This document shows positions 33,814 through 42,718 of a DNA stretch of 64,000 nucleotides, piece by piece. The stretch lies in contig NZ_KZ454941.1 in NCBI RefSeq assembly GCF_002797375.1, forward strand, positions 3,485,744 through 3,549,743, written 5' to 3'. A program made the translations under genes and the position numbers. Below the pieces are notes generated by a model that made no database searches, was not told where the DNA came from, and was given only the letters and a program-made list of their open reading frames with translations. Position 1 is the stretch's first letter, and each line of letters opens with the position of its first letter. Origin of the DNA: Bacillus sp. FJAT-42315. Lineage in GTDB: Bacteria; Bacillota; Bacilli; Bacillales; Domibacillaceae.

Positions 33814-35124
33814 TTATTTATTTACTTCATCTAATGCTTTCTGTGCTACTTTATCCGCTTCTTTTAACGCCTTTTCAGCAGGAACATTTTCTAATTCAAC
33901 CTTGTCCGCCGCAATCGATAGGGCATCAAATATTTTTCCACCTGTTGGATCAATAAAGCCTGGTGTACCAACCTGCGCTTGTTCAAACGGAACACCAGCA
34001 TATGGGTTCTCTTCAATAAACGCCGCATACTCCGGTACTTCCATCGCCGAGTGCTTAACAGGAATATATCCTATCGCTTTTGCCCAATCTGCATTTACTT
34101 CAGGGCTAGTAAAGTAGTTCATCCAAGCGACAGCCGCCTCTTTCTCTTCATCAGAAACACTTTCAGGAACAGCCATGAATAAGCCGTCAACAACTGGTTT
34201 TCCTTCGTTACCGTTTAACCCAGGTTGCATAGTCGAATCAATTTTTTCGAAATCAAGATTTCCCTTATCGCCCGAAGAACCTGTATACCCTGCTGCACTT
34301 CCGGTCATCACTTCATCAATTGTTTTGTACCAATATTCCCAACCTTGTCCGCCTGCGTTTACTTTCATTGTTTTCTCTTCATGAATTTGCTTCCGTATAA
34401 ACTCCCAAGATTGAACCCATGCCTCACTATCAATCATCACTTTTGTACCATCTTCATTTAAAATGCTTCCTCCATTGCTTAACGCAAGGTCAATTAAATT
34501 GTTTTGGTTCCACATTGGCAAGTGACCATAATCAACCAGTCCCTTTTGTTGCATTTCCTTTGACGCCTTCGCTAAATTTTCCCATGAAGAGAATGCCTCT
34601 TTCGGATCAATACCTGCTTGTTCGTATAAATCTTTACGGTAGTACATAACTTGCGTCGTTCCATATGCCGGAAGCCCGTAATACTGACCGTCCATTTTCG
34701 TTGGGGCAATAAATACATCAAGAAAATCTTCCTCTTTAACATCTTCCGCTAAATATTCATTGAGGGGAGTAATTGCTTGTTTACTTGCTAAATCGTGCAT
34801 TTGTGCACCACCGGTAATAAACACACCAGGTGCTGTCTTAGAAGCGATGGCTGCTTGTAACTTTTGATATGTTTCATCGTAACTAGCTTGCGGTACAGCT
34901 TTCACTACGTAGTCATCCTGTGAATCATTAAATCCTTGAATGATTTCTTTCATCTTCTTATCTGCTTCACTACCTAATCCATACCAAAATTCGATTTCTA
35001 CCGGTTTTCCTTCTCCACCTGTTTCCTCTTTCTTCCCTTCCCCTGAACTTGAGGAACAAGCCGCAACAACCAACAAAAGCAGCGACATCATCATCGTCAA
35101 TAAAAGCTTTTTCTTCATTTTCAT
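33814..35124 (-). CDS. Sugar-type ABC transporter substrate-binding lipoprotein (UgpB-like)
   Basis: 436 residues. Signal peptide with lipobox VVAACS (Cys23). Family 1 solute-binding fold: VEIEFWYGLGSEADKKMKEIIQ near the start, YYGLPAYGTTQVMYYRKDLYEQAGI as the hinge segment. Downstream of both permeases, separated by a 48-bp gap that contains an AGCGCT-centred palindrome. UgpB-type proteins bind glycerol-3-phosphate or its diesters; the phosphoesterase neighbours support a phosphorylated ligand, but the binding residues cannot be confirmed by eye. Confidence 0.9.
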   Translation of the reverse strand: MKMKKKLLLTMMMSLLLLVVAACSSSSGEGKKEETGGEGKPVEIEFWYGLGSEADKKMKEIIQGFNDSQDDYVVKAVPQASYDETYQKLQAAIASKTAPGVFITGGAQMHDLASKQAITPLNEYLAEDVKEEDFLDVFIAPTKMDGQYYGLPAYGTTQVMYYRKDLYEQAGIDPKEAFSSWENLAKASKEMQQKGLVDYGHLPMWNQNNLIDLALSNGGSILNEDGTKVMIDSEAWVQSWEFIRKQIHEEKTMKVNAGGQGWEYWYKTIDEVMTGSAAGYTGSSGDKGNLDFEKIDSTMQPGLNGNEGKPVVDGLFMAVPESVSDEEKEAAVAWMNYFTSPEVNADWAKAIGYIPVKHSAMEVPEYAAFIEENPYAGVPFEQAQVGTPGFIDPTGGKIFDALSIAADKVELENVPAEKALKEADKVAQKALDEVNK

Positions 35125-35172
35125 TCTCCTTTTCTCATGGTATATATAACAAAGCGCTACAACGGTAGAGCT

Positions 35173-36006
35173 CTATCCTTTCAATCCGTTATCACTTATC
35201 CCTTTAATAAACCACTTTTGTAAAACAAGAAACAGTAGCAACAGTGGGAGTACAGCTAACACATTTGCTGCCATAATCATTGGCCATTGACTAGCAAACG
35301 TCCCTTGAGACATGAAGAATTGATTCAATCCAACTGTAATTAAATATTTTTCTTGACTTTTTACAATTAAGGATGGCCACAAGTAATTGTTATACATTTG
35401 TACAAAGCTAATGAGCGCTACTGTGAAAATAGACGACTTACTCATCGGGATCATAATCTTCCATAAAATTGTGATATCGTTCGCCCCGTCCGCACGAGCC
35501 GCTTCGATCATTTCTTTCGGAACTTGCATAAAAGCTTGACGTATCATGAAAATACAAAACACACTCGCAATATTGGAAATAATGATACCGGTTAACGTAT
35601 CTAATAAACCTAATTTAGCAATGATGACATAGCTCGGTACATAAGTCGCAGCCATCGGTAACATATACGTCATCATAATAGAATTAAACAACAAGTTTTT
35701 TCCTTTAAATTGAAGTTGCGTTAAAGCATACGCCATCATGCATGCAAGCACGACTTGAAACACCACAATAACGAGCGCCGTAATCGTACTATTAAATATG
35801 TATAATCCGAACGGAGCAAGCTCTAATGCCCCAGGGAAATTACTCCATTGCGGCGTTTCGGGAAACCATTTTAATGGCACTGCAAAAATTTCTTCCCCCG
35901 TTTTTAATGAGCTGAGAAACATCCAAATTAATGGAAGCACCATGACGAAACTTAATACAATTAAAAGTACGTATCTTAATTTGGATGGTTTTACCGTATG
36001 ACCCAC
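35173..36006 (-). CDS. Carbohydrate ABC permease (UgpE/MalG-like)
   Basis: 277 residues, six membrane helices. Coupling EAA loop EAARADGANDITILWKIMIPM near 185-205. Typical inner-membrane partner of UgpA-type permeases. Lies 12 bp after the partner gene in the same operon. Confidence 0.93.
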   Translation of the reverse strand: MGHTVKPSKLRYVLLIVLSFVMVLPLIWMFLSSLKTGEEIFAVPLKWFPETPQWSNFPGALELAPFGLYIFNSTITALVIVVFQVVLACMMAYALTQLQFKGKNLLFNSIMMTYMLPMAATYVPSYVIIAKLGLLDTLTGIIISNIASVFCIFMIRQAFMQVPKEMIEAARADGANDITILWKIMIPMSKSSIFTVALISFVQMYNNYLWPSLIVKSQEKYLITVGLNQFFMSQGTFASQWPMIMAANVLAVLPLLLLFLVLQKWFIKGISDNGLKG

Positions 36007-36018
36007 CTTTACACCTCC

Positions 36019-36891
36019 TTAATAATGAACCCAACGCTTCGAAGCGTAGAACATAATAAATGATAGCAGCATCGTAAACAGTACAATAATCGTTGCGAGT
36101 GCTGTCGCTTGTCCCATTTGGAACTGCTCAAACGCCATTTGATAATATAAATAAAGTAACGTTCTTGTACTACCAGCTGGTCCACCTTGTGTCATCACTT
36201 GAATTTGATCATACGCTTGAATCGCGTTAATCGCAGAAATAATAGCTAAAAACAAAGTCGTCGGTGAGACTAGTGGAATAATTACACCTTTTAATCGCTG
36301 CCAGGAAGAGGCTCCTTCTAAATCACTTACTTCATAGAGGTCATTCGGAATCTTCGACAAAGCATCGGAGTAAAATAACATTGCCCAGCCAGCATTTTTC
36401 CAAACAGTGACGATGATAATAGCCCAAATAGCTGTATCCGAATCCGTTAACCATGCCGGTTGCGGTAAGTGAAACCAACCGAGCATTTGATTCAATAATC
36501 CAACGTCCGGTTCATAAATCCACGTCCAAACAATGGACATAGCAACCATCGGAGTAATCCATGACGAGAATAAAAACGCTTGAAACCACGTCTCTCCTCT
36601 CATTCCTTTACGCAATAATAAAGCTAACAACAAGCCGATAATAATCGTTGGAATAACCGTCATAACGGCAAACAATATTGTATTTGCAAACGCTTGATAA
36701 AAATCCGCACTCGTTAACGTATCTGTATAATTGTTCACACCAACGTAATCAAAAGTTGGACTAATGTAATCCCAATTTGTGAAACTCAACCATACAGACA
36801 CAGCCATTGGAAAAAACAAAAATACAACTAGCGGAATCATCGGAATTCCAACAAAGAACAACAGCTTACCTATCGATTTAAAACGTGCCAC
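36019..36891 (-). CDS. Carbohydrate ABC permease (UgpA/MalF-like)
   Basis: 290 residues, six membrane helices, with coupling loop YEVSDLEGASSWQRLKGVIIP near 190-210. The first helix region IPMIPLVVFLFFPMAVSVWLSFTNW is typical of this family. Start overlaps the ATPase gene stop by one base. Confidence 0.93.
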   Translation of the reverse strand: MARFKSIGKLLFFVGIPMIPLVVFLFFPMAVSVWLSFTNWDYISPTFDYVGVNNYTDTLTSADFYQAFANTILFAVMTVIPTIIIGLLLALLLRKGMRGETWFQAFLFSSWITPMVAMSIVWTWIYEPDVGLLNQMLGWFHLPQPAWLTDSDTAIWAIIIVTVWKNAGWAMLFYSDALSKIPNDLYEVSDLEGASSWQRLKGVIIPLVSPTTLFLAIISAINAIQAYDQIQVMTQGGPAGSTRTLLYLYYQMAFEQFQMGQATALATIIVLFTMLLSFIMFYASKRWVHY

Positions 36892-37973
36892 TATACCAAC
36901 TCCTCCTGGCGATATAACGTTCGTTCAGTAGAAGGATCGAATAAATGAATTTTCTTCGCTTCTAGTTTTAAATAGATCGTATCGCCTGACTGAATCTCTT
37001 TATCGGGATTGACACGTATCTTGATTTTCGTCCCTTGCAATTCCCCATGTACAAAAAGATCGGCTCCCATCATTTCAATGAAATCCACAACCATTTTTAT
37101 GCCGTCTTGTTCATTAGCTAACTGAATATGTTCTGGGCGAATCCCAACCATAACTTCTCCCTCATGATCAATCGGATGTAACACCTCTCCAACGCTCTCC
37201 CCATCAAGAAGCGAAATATGACGGTTGACTAGATTCCCCTTCAAAAAATTAATCGAGGATGAACCGATGAACCCTGCTACAAACATATTTTCCGGGTATT
37301 TATACACATCTTTTGGCGTACCAACTTGCTGAATGTATCCATCTTTCAACACAACAATACGTGACGCCATTGTCATCGCTTCTGTTTGATCATGTGTCAC
37401 ATAGATCGTTGTTGCTTCTAAACGGCGATGTAAATTCATAATCTCTTCTCGCATATGCCCTCGTAACTTCGCATCTAAGTTCGATAGAGGCTCATCCATC
37501 AAGAAAATATTTGCATTACGAACAATCGCTCTACCTAGCGCTACTCGCTGCTTCTGTCCACCTGATAATGCTTTAGGCTTTCGTTTTAAATAATCCGTTA
37601 ACCCTAAAATTCCTGCCGCCTTGTCTACCTTCTTTTTGATCTCATCTTTTGGTGTTTTGCGTATTTTCAAACCGAAAGCAATATTATCAAAGACTGTTAA
37701 ATGAGGATAAAGGGCGTAGTTTTGAAAGACTAACGCAATATCTCGATCCTTTGGTGGAACATCATTTACAAGCTTGTTATCCATCCAAAGCTCCCCAGCT
37801 GTTATGGGCTCTAATCCTGCCAACATACGTAACATCGTTGACTTCCCACACCCAGAAGGACCTACAATGACGATAAACTCTTTCTCCTCTATATTAAGAT
37901 TAAAATGATCAATCGTCTTTCTACCTTGGTTATCATACTGCTTCGCCAAATTGAGGATTTGTATTTTAGACAA
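36891..37973 (-). CDS. Carbohydrate ABC ATPase (UgpC/MsmK/MalK-like)
   Basis: 360 residues. Walker A GPSGCGKST (38-46), Q-loop ALVFQNYALYPHLTV, signature LSGGQKQRVALGRAI (about 134), Walker B FLMDEPLSNLD, and a C-terminal TOBE domain with VMVGIRPEHI (about 273). Unlike many Bacillus sugar importers, which share a distant MsmX, this operon encodes its own ATPase as the first gene. Confidence 0.95.
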   Translation of the reverse strand: MSKIQILNLAKQYDNQGRKTIDHFNLNIEEKEFIVIVGPSGCGKSTMLRMLAGLEPITAGELWMDNKLVNDVPPKDRDIALVFQNYALYPHLTVFDNIAFGLKIRKTPKDEIKKKVDKAAGILGLTDYLKRKPKALSGGQKQRVALGRAIVRNANIFLMDEPLSNLDAKLRGHMREEIMNLHRRLEATTIYVTHDQTEAMTMASRIVVLKDGYIQQVGTPKDVYKYPENMFVAGFIGSSSINFLKGNLVNRHISLLDGESVGEVLHPIDHEGEVMVGIRPEHIQLANEQDGIKMVVDFIEMMGADLFVHGELQGTKIKIRVNPDKEIQSGDTIYLKLEAKKIHLFDPSTERTLYRQEELV

Positions 37974-38187
37974 TTTTTATCAACCTTCCATCTTTACTTT
38001 TCTTTATTTATTTTTTGTTTTTCTTTGTAATTATGATTATATAGACGGATTGTAAAGAAAATTAAAGATTTTTGTAAATTCCATGTTAGGAAATGAAAAG
38101 GGTAAATTTAAAGTATTTCATCAGCATTTGTTAGTATAATATTGTTATAATTTGATTTTACATAGATAGAAATATGGAGGTATACCA

Positions 38188-38991
38188 TTGTTAAAAGATG
38201 ATCGCATTAAATTCATAATGAAATTTCTGCAACAAAACCAAACAGCCAAAGTCGGCTTTTTAAGTACGCAATTAAAAGTAACACCTGAAACAATTCGTCG
38301 AGATTTAGAATACTTAGAGGAAGAAGGGCATATCAAACGGGTACACGGCGGCGCTATGATTAACCAAACGAACATACCAGAAACCAACTTTTTAGTTAGA
38401 GAAGCGATAAATATAGAAGAAAAACAATACATTGCTATGGAAGCGTGCCATTATGTGCAAGAGGGCGACTTCCTCGCCTTAGATGTCAGTACAACAAATA
38501 CAGAAATAGCTAAACAATTACAAAAAAAATTCACCAAATTATCAATTGTAACGAATTCACTTACTATCGCGACTATTTTAAGCCAAAACCCTAATTTCGA
38601 CGTGCTCTTACCTGGTGGGCGCCTACGTAATTCAGAGTTATGTATTGTCGGTGCATCCGCTATTAAACAAATGAATAAGTTTCATATTGATACTTTTTTC
38701 ATGAGTATTAGTGGCATTTCATTGAAAGAAGGTTTGATGGATAACGGACATGGAGAATGTGAAGTGAAGATAGCTATGCACCAAAATGCTACGAACACGT
38801 TCGTTGTAGCTGATCATACAAAATTCAATGCTACTTCTATGTTGAGAATCGGGGACGTATCATCGATTAACGGCATCATCACAGACCCGATGATTGCACC
38901 TGAAATCGTCAAACAGTACGATCAGAACGGCGTACCATTATTTTATTACCAAGAGGATAAAGAACCCGGAAGAAACGAATTTAACAGTTAA
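38188..38991 (+). CDS. DeoR/GlpR-family regulator (TTG start)
   Basis: 267 residues. N-terminal DeoR winged helix (1-60: VGFLSTQLKVTPETIRRDLEYLEEEG, then IKRVHGGA) and a C-terminal sugar-phosphate isomerase-like sensor (LALDVSTTNTEIAKQL, VTNSLTIATIL, then LPGGRLR). Start is TTG 38188, because ATGGAGG lies 7 bp upstream and no nearer ATG fits. Divergent from the importer operon. DeoR proteins respond to phosphorylated sugars or glycerol phosphate, in line with the phosphoester theme. Confidence 0.9.
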   Translation: MLKDDRIKFIMKFLQQNQTAKVGFLSTQLKVTPETIRRDLEYLEEEGHIKRVHGGAMINQTNIPETNFLVREAINIEEKQYIAMEACHYVQEGDFLALDVSTTNTEIAKQLQKKFTKLSIVTNSLTIATILSQNPNFDVLLPGGRLRNSELCIVGASAIKQMNKFHIDTFFMSISGISLKEGLMDNGHGECEVKIAMHQNATNTFVVADHTKFNATSMLRIGDVSSINGIITDPMIAPEIVKQYDQNGVPLFYYQEDKEPGRNEFNS

Positions 38992-39033
38992 ATTTGTGGA
39001 ATTATTTTATTACTAAGAGGATAGAGAACTCTG
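38937..39033 (+). repeat. Partial duplication of the deoR-type gene 3' end
   Basis: The 33 nt at 38937-38969, inside the coding end, recur at 39001-39033 just after the stop with 5 mismatches, offset 64 bp. The interval after the second copy, to the DHA2 gene end at 39088, contains AGAACT...AGTTCT and AGGAT...ATCCT arms that can form a hairpin before TTTTTTT, probably the terminator. Confidence 0.6.
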
Positions 39034-39087
39034 TTAATGCGAGGGATCAACAAAGTTCTCACGGAATTCAGTAATCCTTTTTTTATC

Positions 39088-40518
39088 TTACTTCTCTACC
39101 TCAAAATCAGGTGCTACCGCCTTTTTAACGAATAAAGCAATCAAGAACGCTAAAACACATAATCCTAGAGCAAACCAATAGGCATGATGAACACCTATCG
39201 TCATCGCTTCATTCATTAACTGTTTGGTAATAGGAGCTGATTGTTCTTCAAGATGACTTGTACTTCCTTGCGTCATAATACTGACAAAGATTGATACTCC
39301 CAGTGCGCCAGAGACAGGCTGCAATGTGTTGGAAATTGCTGTTCCATGGGGATATAAATGCTTCGGTAATTCATTTAACGCATTCGTATGAGCAGGCATC
39401 ATAATCGCTGATACCGATAGCATTAAAACAATATAAACTAACACAAACGACCAAGTCGAAATCGATGGACTAATATTGCTATAGAAAATCATCACCATCA
39501 CTAACGCAATTGTACCAGGGATAATTAATTTCCTTGGACCGTATTTATCAAACAAAGTCCCCATTACTGGTGACATGAGACCGTTTAATAGGGCACCTGG
39601 TAATAATAATAATCCTGCCATCTTCGCTGAATAGCCTAGAGGACCTTGTAAGTACATCGGCATGACGATTTCAGAAGCAAACATCGCCATAATGACAATG
39701 ACAAAAAGGCTAACTCCGCGCGTATAGTTTTTATATTTAAATACACGAACATCTAACAACGGTTCCTCTAATTTTAACTGACGGAGTACAAATAAAATCA
39801 AGCTGATCACACTAATCGATAGGGTCGAAAGAATCGTTATCGATAAAAAACCGTTTGAATGCTCCCCCACACTACTAAAGCCATAAACAATTCCGCCAAT
39901 TCCAATCGTTGAAAGGATGATCGAGAGAACATCTACTTTAGGGCGAGTCACCTCTCCGACATTTTGTAAATATTTCAACGCAAATAAGATTGAAAACACG
40001 GTAAATGGAATAACGGAAATAAATAACCAACACCATCCTAATAAATCAACAATCACTCCTGATAAAGTTGGACCGAGTGCAGGAGCGAACATTATGACTA
40101 AACCAAACGTTCCCATAATTTTCCCGCGAACTTCAGGAGGATAAAGGAAAAGTAAAGCATTCATAATCACTGGAATTAATAGTCCTGTTCCGACTGCTTG
40201 AACCATACGTCCTGTTAACAGCATAGGAAAATTCACTGCACAAGCCGCAATAACCGTTCCCGCTAAAAAAACAGTCATCACACCGATAAACATTTGCCTC
40301 GTCGTAAACCATTGAATGAGTAAAGCAGAAACAGGCATTAGCACACCCATTACAAGCATAAACCCAGTAGCTAACCATTGTACCGTTGGTGCATCAACAT
40401 GAAATACGTCCATCAACTGTGTTAATGCAATATTAAGCAAGGTCTCATTTAATATCGCAAAAAACGCACCAATCATAAAAGTAACTAAGATCACTTTTTT
40501 ATTTATATTAGGTTGCAT
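39088..40518 (-). CDS. DHA2-family MFS drug exporter (EmrB/QacA type)
   Basis: 476 residues with 14 predicted membrane segments. Motif C-like segment GLVIMFAPALGPTLSGVIVD and the motif GRMVQAVGTGLLIPVIMNALL mark DHA2 proton antiporters. No divergently encoded TetR/MarR partner is present. Upstream, a 20-bp palindrome (40560-40579) could be an operator. Substrate range unknown; LmrB/MdtP-like proteins confer resistance to hydrophobic drugs. Confidence 0.9.
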   Translation of the reverse strand: MQPNINKKVILVTFMIGAFFAILNETLLNIALTQLMDVFHVDAPTVQWLATGFMLVMGVLMPVSALLIQWFTTRQMFIGVMTVFLAGTVIAACAVNFPMLLTGRMVQAVGTGLLIPVIMNALLFLYPPEVRGKIMGTFGLVIMFAPALGPTLSGVIVDLLGWCWLFISVIPFTVFSILFALKYLQNVGEVTRPKVDVLSIILSTIGIGGIVYGFSSVGEHSNGFLSITILSTLSISVISLILFVLRQLKLEEPLLDVRVFKYKNYTRGVSLFVIVIMAMFASEIVMPMYLQGPLGYSAKMAGLLLLPGALLNGLMSPVMGTLFDKYGPRKLIIPGTIALVMVMIFYSNISPSISTWSFVLVYIVLMLSVSAIMMPAHTNALNELPKHLYPHGTAISNTLQPVSGALGVSIFVSIMTQGSTSHLEEQSAPITKQLMNEAMTIGVHHAYWFALGLCVLAFLIALFVKKAVAPDFEVEK

Positions 40519-40559
40519 ATAATCCTCCGTATAAGAAATTTTTAATTAGTCATGAGATG

Positions 40560-40579
40560 GTGCATCTATTTATATGCAC
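40560..40579 (-). promoter_or_regulatory. Candidate operator of the DHA2 pump gene
   Basis: GTGCAT-N8-ATGCAC, a perfect 6-bp inverted repeat 42-61 bp upstream of the pump ATG. Spacing fits a TetR- or MarR-type dimer. No regulator is adjacent, so the call is tentative. Confidence 0.35.
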
Positions 40580-40587
40580 AAACAAAA

Positions 40588-40613
40588 CCCCCTATCCATC
40601 TTCGAATAGGAGG
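40588..40613 (-). terminator. Hairpin in the flagellin-pump intergenic region
   Basis: CCTCCTAT/ATAGGGGG stem on the minus strand (one G-U pair) with 10-nt loop, followed by TTTTGTTTG. Either a second terminator for the flagellin gene or an attenuator in the pump leader. A further 9-bp inverted repeat (AATCCTATT/AATAGGATT, about 40680-40738) lies upstream. Confidence 0.5.
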
Positions 40614-40632
40614 CATAATGGGGAAAATAAAC

Positions 40633-40658
40633 ACAAGAAACCTAAATAGATTTCTTGT
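40633..40658 (-). terminator. Probable flagellin gene terminator
   Basis: On the minus strand ACAAGAAA pairs with TTTCTTGT around a 10-nt loop, then GTTTATTTT. It lies 180 bp past the flagellin stop. Confidence 0.5.
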
Positions 40659-40797
40659 CATTTACATCAGCACATTACAAATCCTATTCAGAAAACCATT
40701 CCAAAAATAATAACGAATGTTTTTTCTTGTAATAGGATTATAAAATCATGTGCTCTTCCACCTTCCATGTTTAGTTACTTCTATTAAAACAAATAAT

Positions 40798-40839
40798 AAG
40801 GTGCCTGTCACTCCCCGAGTTTTGTCGAATGACCACCTT
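40798..40839. repeat. Dispersed intergenic repeat, copy 2 (core GCCTGTCACTCCCCGA)
   Basis: Second copy of the element at 6699-6743. AAGGTG (40798-40803) and CACCTT (40834-40839) pair around the conserved core, and GTCA...TGAC forms an inner stem. It abuts the flagellin stop codon. Confidence 0.6.
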
Positions 40840-41699
40840 TAGTTCCCTTTCAACAGTTGCAAGATCAAACTCGGCTGCTGGTTAGCTTGAGCCATCATCG
40901 CCATTGCGACTTGCGCCAAGACGGATTGTTTGGCGTATTCCATCATTTCTTTTGCCATATCGGCATCCCGAATACGTGATTCTGCTGCTGTTAAATTTTC
41001 CGCTGTGTTTTCTAAGTTGTTGATCGTGTGTTCAAGCCTTCTTGTGTAAGCACCTAGTCTAGAGCGTTGAGATGATACCCTTTCAATGGCTTTATCAATA
41101 ATCGAACTGGCTGATGAAGCAGAATCAGCGGAGGACATATCAAGTGTGCCGTTTGTTGTGTACCCTGTCCCAGAGCCAGTTAACCCGATTGCTGCCGCTC
41201 GCATGTCAGACATTTCAAGAGTAATTGTTTGCCCAGCATTAGCCCCGACCTGAATCTTAAATTCATTTTTCGAACCATCGAGCAATTTCAGCGTGTTAAA
41301 CTCTGTATCGCCGCCGATTCTCGTGATTTCTTCCGTTAACTGATCAATCTCTTCCTGTATCGCTAGTCGATCTCCCTCACTCAGGGTATCATTGGCTGCC
41401 TGTATAGAAAGCTCGCGCATCCGCTGAAGAATCGCATGCGTTTCATTTAGCCCGCCTTCTGCCGTCTGAATTAAAGAAATGGCATCTTGCGCATTGCGCG
41501 AAGCTTGATTCAGCCCACGAATTTGTGCACGCATTTTTTCAGAGATCGCTAGTCCCGCCGGATCATCAGCCGCTCGGTTAATCCGCAAACCTGAAGACAA
41601 TCGCTCCATCGCCCGACCCTGTGCGGCTAATGCCTTATTAAACATCCGATAAGAATACATCGCCATTACATTATGATTAATTCTCATATCAATCATCAT
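40839..41699 (-). CDS. hag: Flagellin
   Basis: 286 residues. The conserved N-terminal D0/D1 segment begins MRINHNVMAMYSYRMF and includes ERLSSGLRINRAADDPAGLA and MRAQIRGLNQASRNAQDAIS; the C-terminal D1/D0 has LTAAESRIRDADMAKEMMEY and ends PSLILQLLKGN. The central variable region (about 140-215) is short, so there is no D2/D3 domain. ATG 41699 was chosen; MRINHN at 41687 is the family start but has no site, and TTG 41708 is closer to AAGGTGA. Polymerises into the flagellar filament after export. It stands alone, away from other flagellar genes, with a SigD-like promoter. Confidence 0.9.
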   Translation of the reverse strand: MMIDMRINHNVMAMYSYRMFNKALAAQGRAMERLSSGLRINRAADDPAGLAISEKMRAQIRGLNQASRNAQDAISLIQTAEGGLNETHAILQRMRELSIQAANDTLSEGDRLAIQEEIDQLTEEITRIGGDTEFNTLKLLDGSKNEFKIQVGANAGQTITLEMSDMRAAAIGLTGSGTGYTTNGTLDMSSADSASSASSIIDKAIERVSSQRSRLGAYTRRLEHTINNLENTAENLTAAESRIRDADMAKEMMEYAKQSVLAQVAMAMMAQANQQPSLILQLLKGN

Positions 41700-41783
41700 T
41701 GTTGTCAAAAATCACCTTACATCGACAACATCGCCCTCCTATCTATCTTGCTATCCGTTGTCATTTCTTGGTGTATGTTCTTT

Positions 41784-41810
41784 ATATCGGTTGGATAAGC
41801 ATTTTCTAAA
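41784..41810 (-). promoter_or_regulatory. SigD-like promoter of the flagellin gene
   Basis: On the minus strand TTTA, 15-nt spacer, ACCGATAT (41784-41791). The -10 matches the SigD consensus GCCGATAT in 7 of 8 positions and the spacer is exact; the -35 (TAAA consensus) is weaker. It lies about 85 bp upstream of the start, leaving a leader able to hold regulatory sites. Confidence 0.55.
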
Positions 41811-41859
41811 TATATACAAGGGGAGTAATGTAAAGCTTAACATTCTAGGCTTCACAAAA

Positions 41860-41894
41860 AAGCAGACCACTGTTCAAAGAACATTGGTCTGCTT
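41860..41894 (-). terminator. Terminator after the YebC-family gene
   Basis: AAGCAGACCA pairs with TGGTCTGCTT and an inner TGTTC/GAACA stem extends it; on the minus strand followed by TTTTTTGTG. Confidence 0.88.
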
Positions 41895-41901
41895 CCCTAT
41901 A

Positions 41902-42621
41902 TTATTCCCCTAAATCAACGTTGTGGTACACTTGTTGAACATCTTCTAAATCTTCTAATACATCGATCATTTTTTCAAACTGCGCTTGAGCTTCTTCTGA
42001 CAGTTGAACTTCACTTTGTGGAAGCATCGTTAATTCAGCTACTGTAAATTCTGTCACTCCTGCTTGCTTGAACGCTTCTTGCACCGCATGGAATTGATCT
42101 GGCTCAGCGTAAACAATCACCACTTCGTCTTCTTCTAAAATATCGCGTGCATCAACATCTGCTTCCATTAATAACTCAAGCACGTCATCAGCCGTTTTTC
42201 CTTCTACACCGATAACAGCTGTTGCATCAAACATATAAGCAACTGATCCGCTCACGCCCATGTTTCCGCCGTTCTTACCAAAGGCTGCGCGAACTTCTGA
42301 TGCTGTACGGTTAACGTTATTCGTTAATGCATCGACAATCACCATTGAGCCGTTTGGTCCGAAGCCTTCATAACGAAGTTCGTCGAAGTTTTCTTCTGAC
42401 CCGCCTTTCGCCTTTTCAATCGCCCGATCAATGATTGCTTTCGGCACACTGTACGTTTTTGCACGCTCAAGCACCACTTTTAATGCCTGATTAGATTCCG
42501 GATCTGGCTCGCCTTGCTTTGCTGCCACATAAATTTCCCGTCCAAACTTCGCATAGATCCGACTAGTGTTGGCATCTTTTGACGCTTTTTTTTCCTTAAT
42601 ATTGTTCCATTTACGGCCCAT
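41902..42621 (-). CDS. YebC/PmpR-family DNA-binding or translation factor (YeeI-like)
   Basis: 239 residues from ATG 42621, beginning [20 protein letters not shown] as in B. subtilis YeeI; a GTG 9 bp upstream overlaps the ribosome site. Three-domain YebC fold: basic N-terminus, [19 protein letters not shown] (about 90-108), [13 protein letters not shown] (about 125). Members have been described as transcription regulators and, more recently, as factors aiding translation of proline-rich stretches. Monocistronic with strong terminator. Confidence 0.93.
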   Translation of the reverse strand: MGRKWNNIKEKKASKDANTSRIYAKFGREIYVAAKQGEPDPESNQALKVVLERAKTYSVPKAIIDRAIEKAKGGSEENFDELRYEGFGPNGSMVIVDALTNNVNRTASEVRAAFGKNGGNMGVSGSVAYMFDATAVIGVEGKTADDVLELLMEADVDARDILEEDEVVIVYAEPDQFHAVQEAFKQAGVTEFTVAELTMLPQSEVQLSEEAQAQFEKMIDVLEDLEDVQQVYHNVDLGE

Positions 42622-42718
42622 TATGACCACTCTCTTTCTGAATTAAGTCTGCACCCATAATTATATTATAAAAGTAGGTGACTTCTTCAACTTTTTTTCT
42701 GGAAAACTACAGTTACTT

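Noticed and set aside
35140-35160. Catabolite-repression (cre) site in the gap before the binding-protein gene
   Set aside because: The AGCGCT-centred palindrome departs from the cre consensus at several positions and lies inside the operon.
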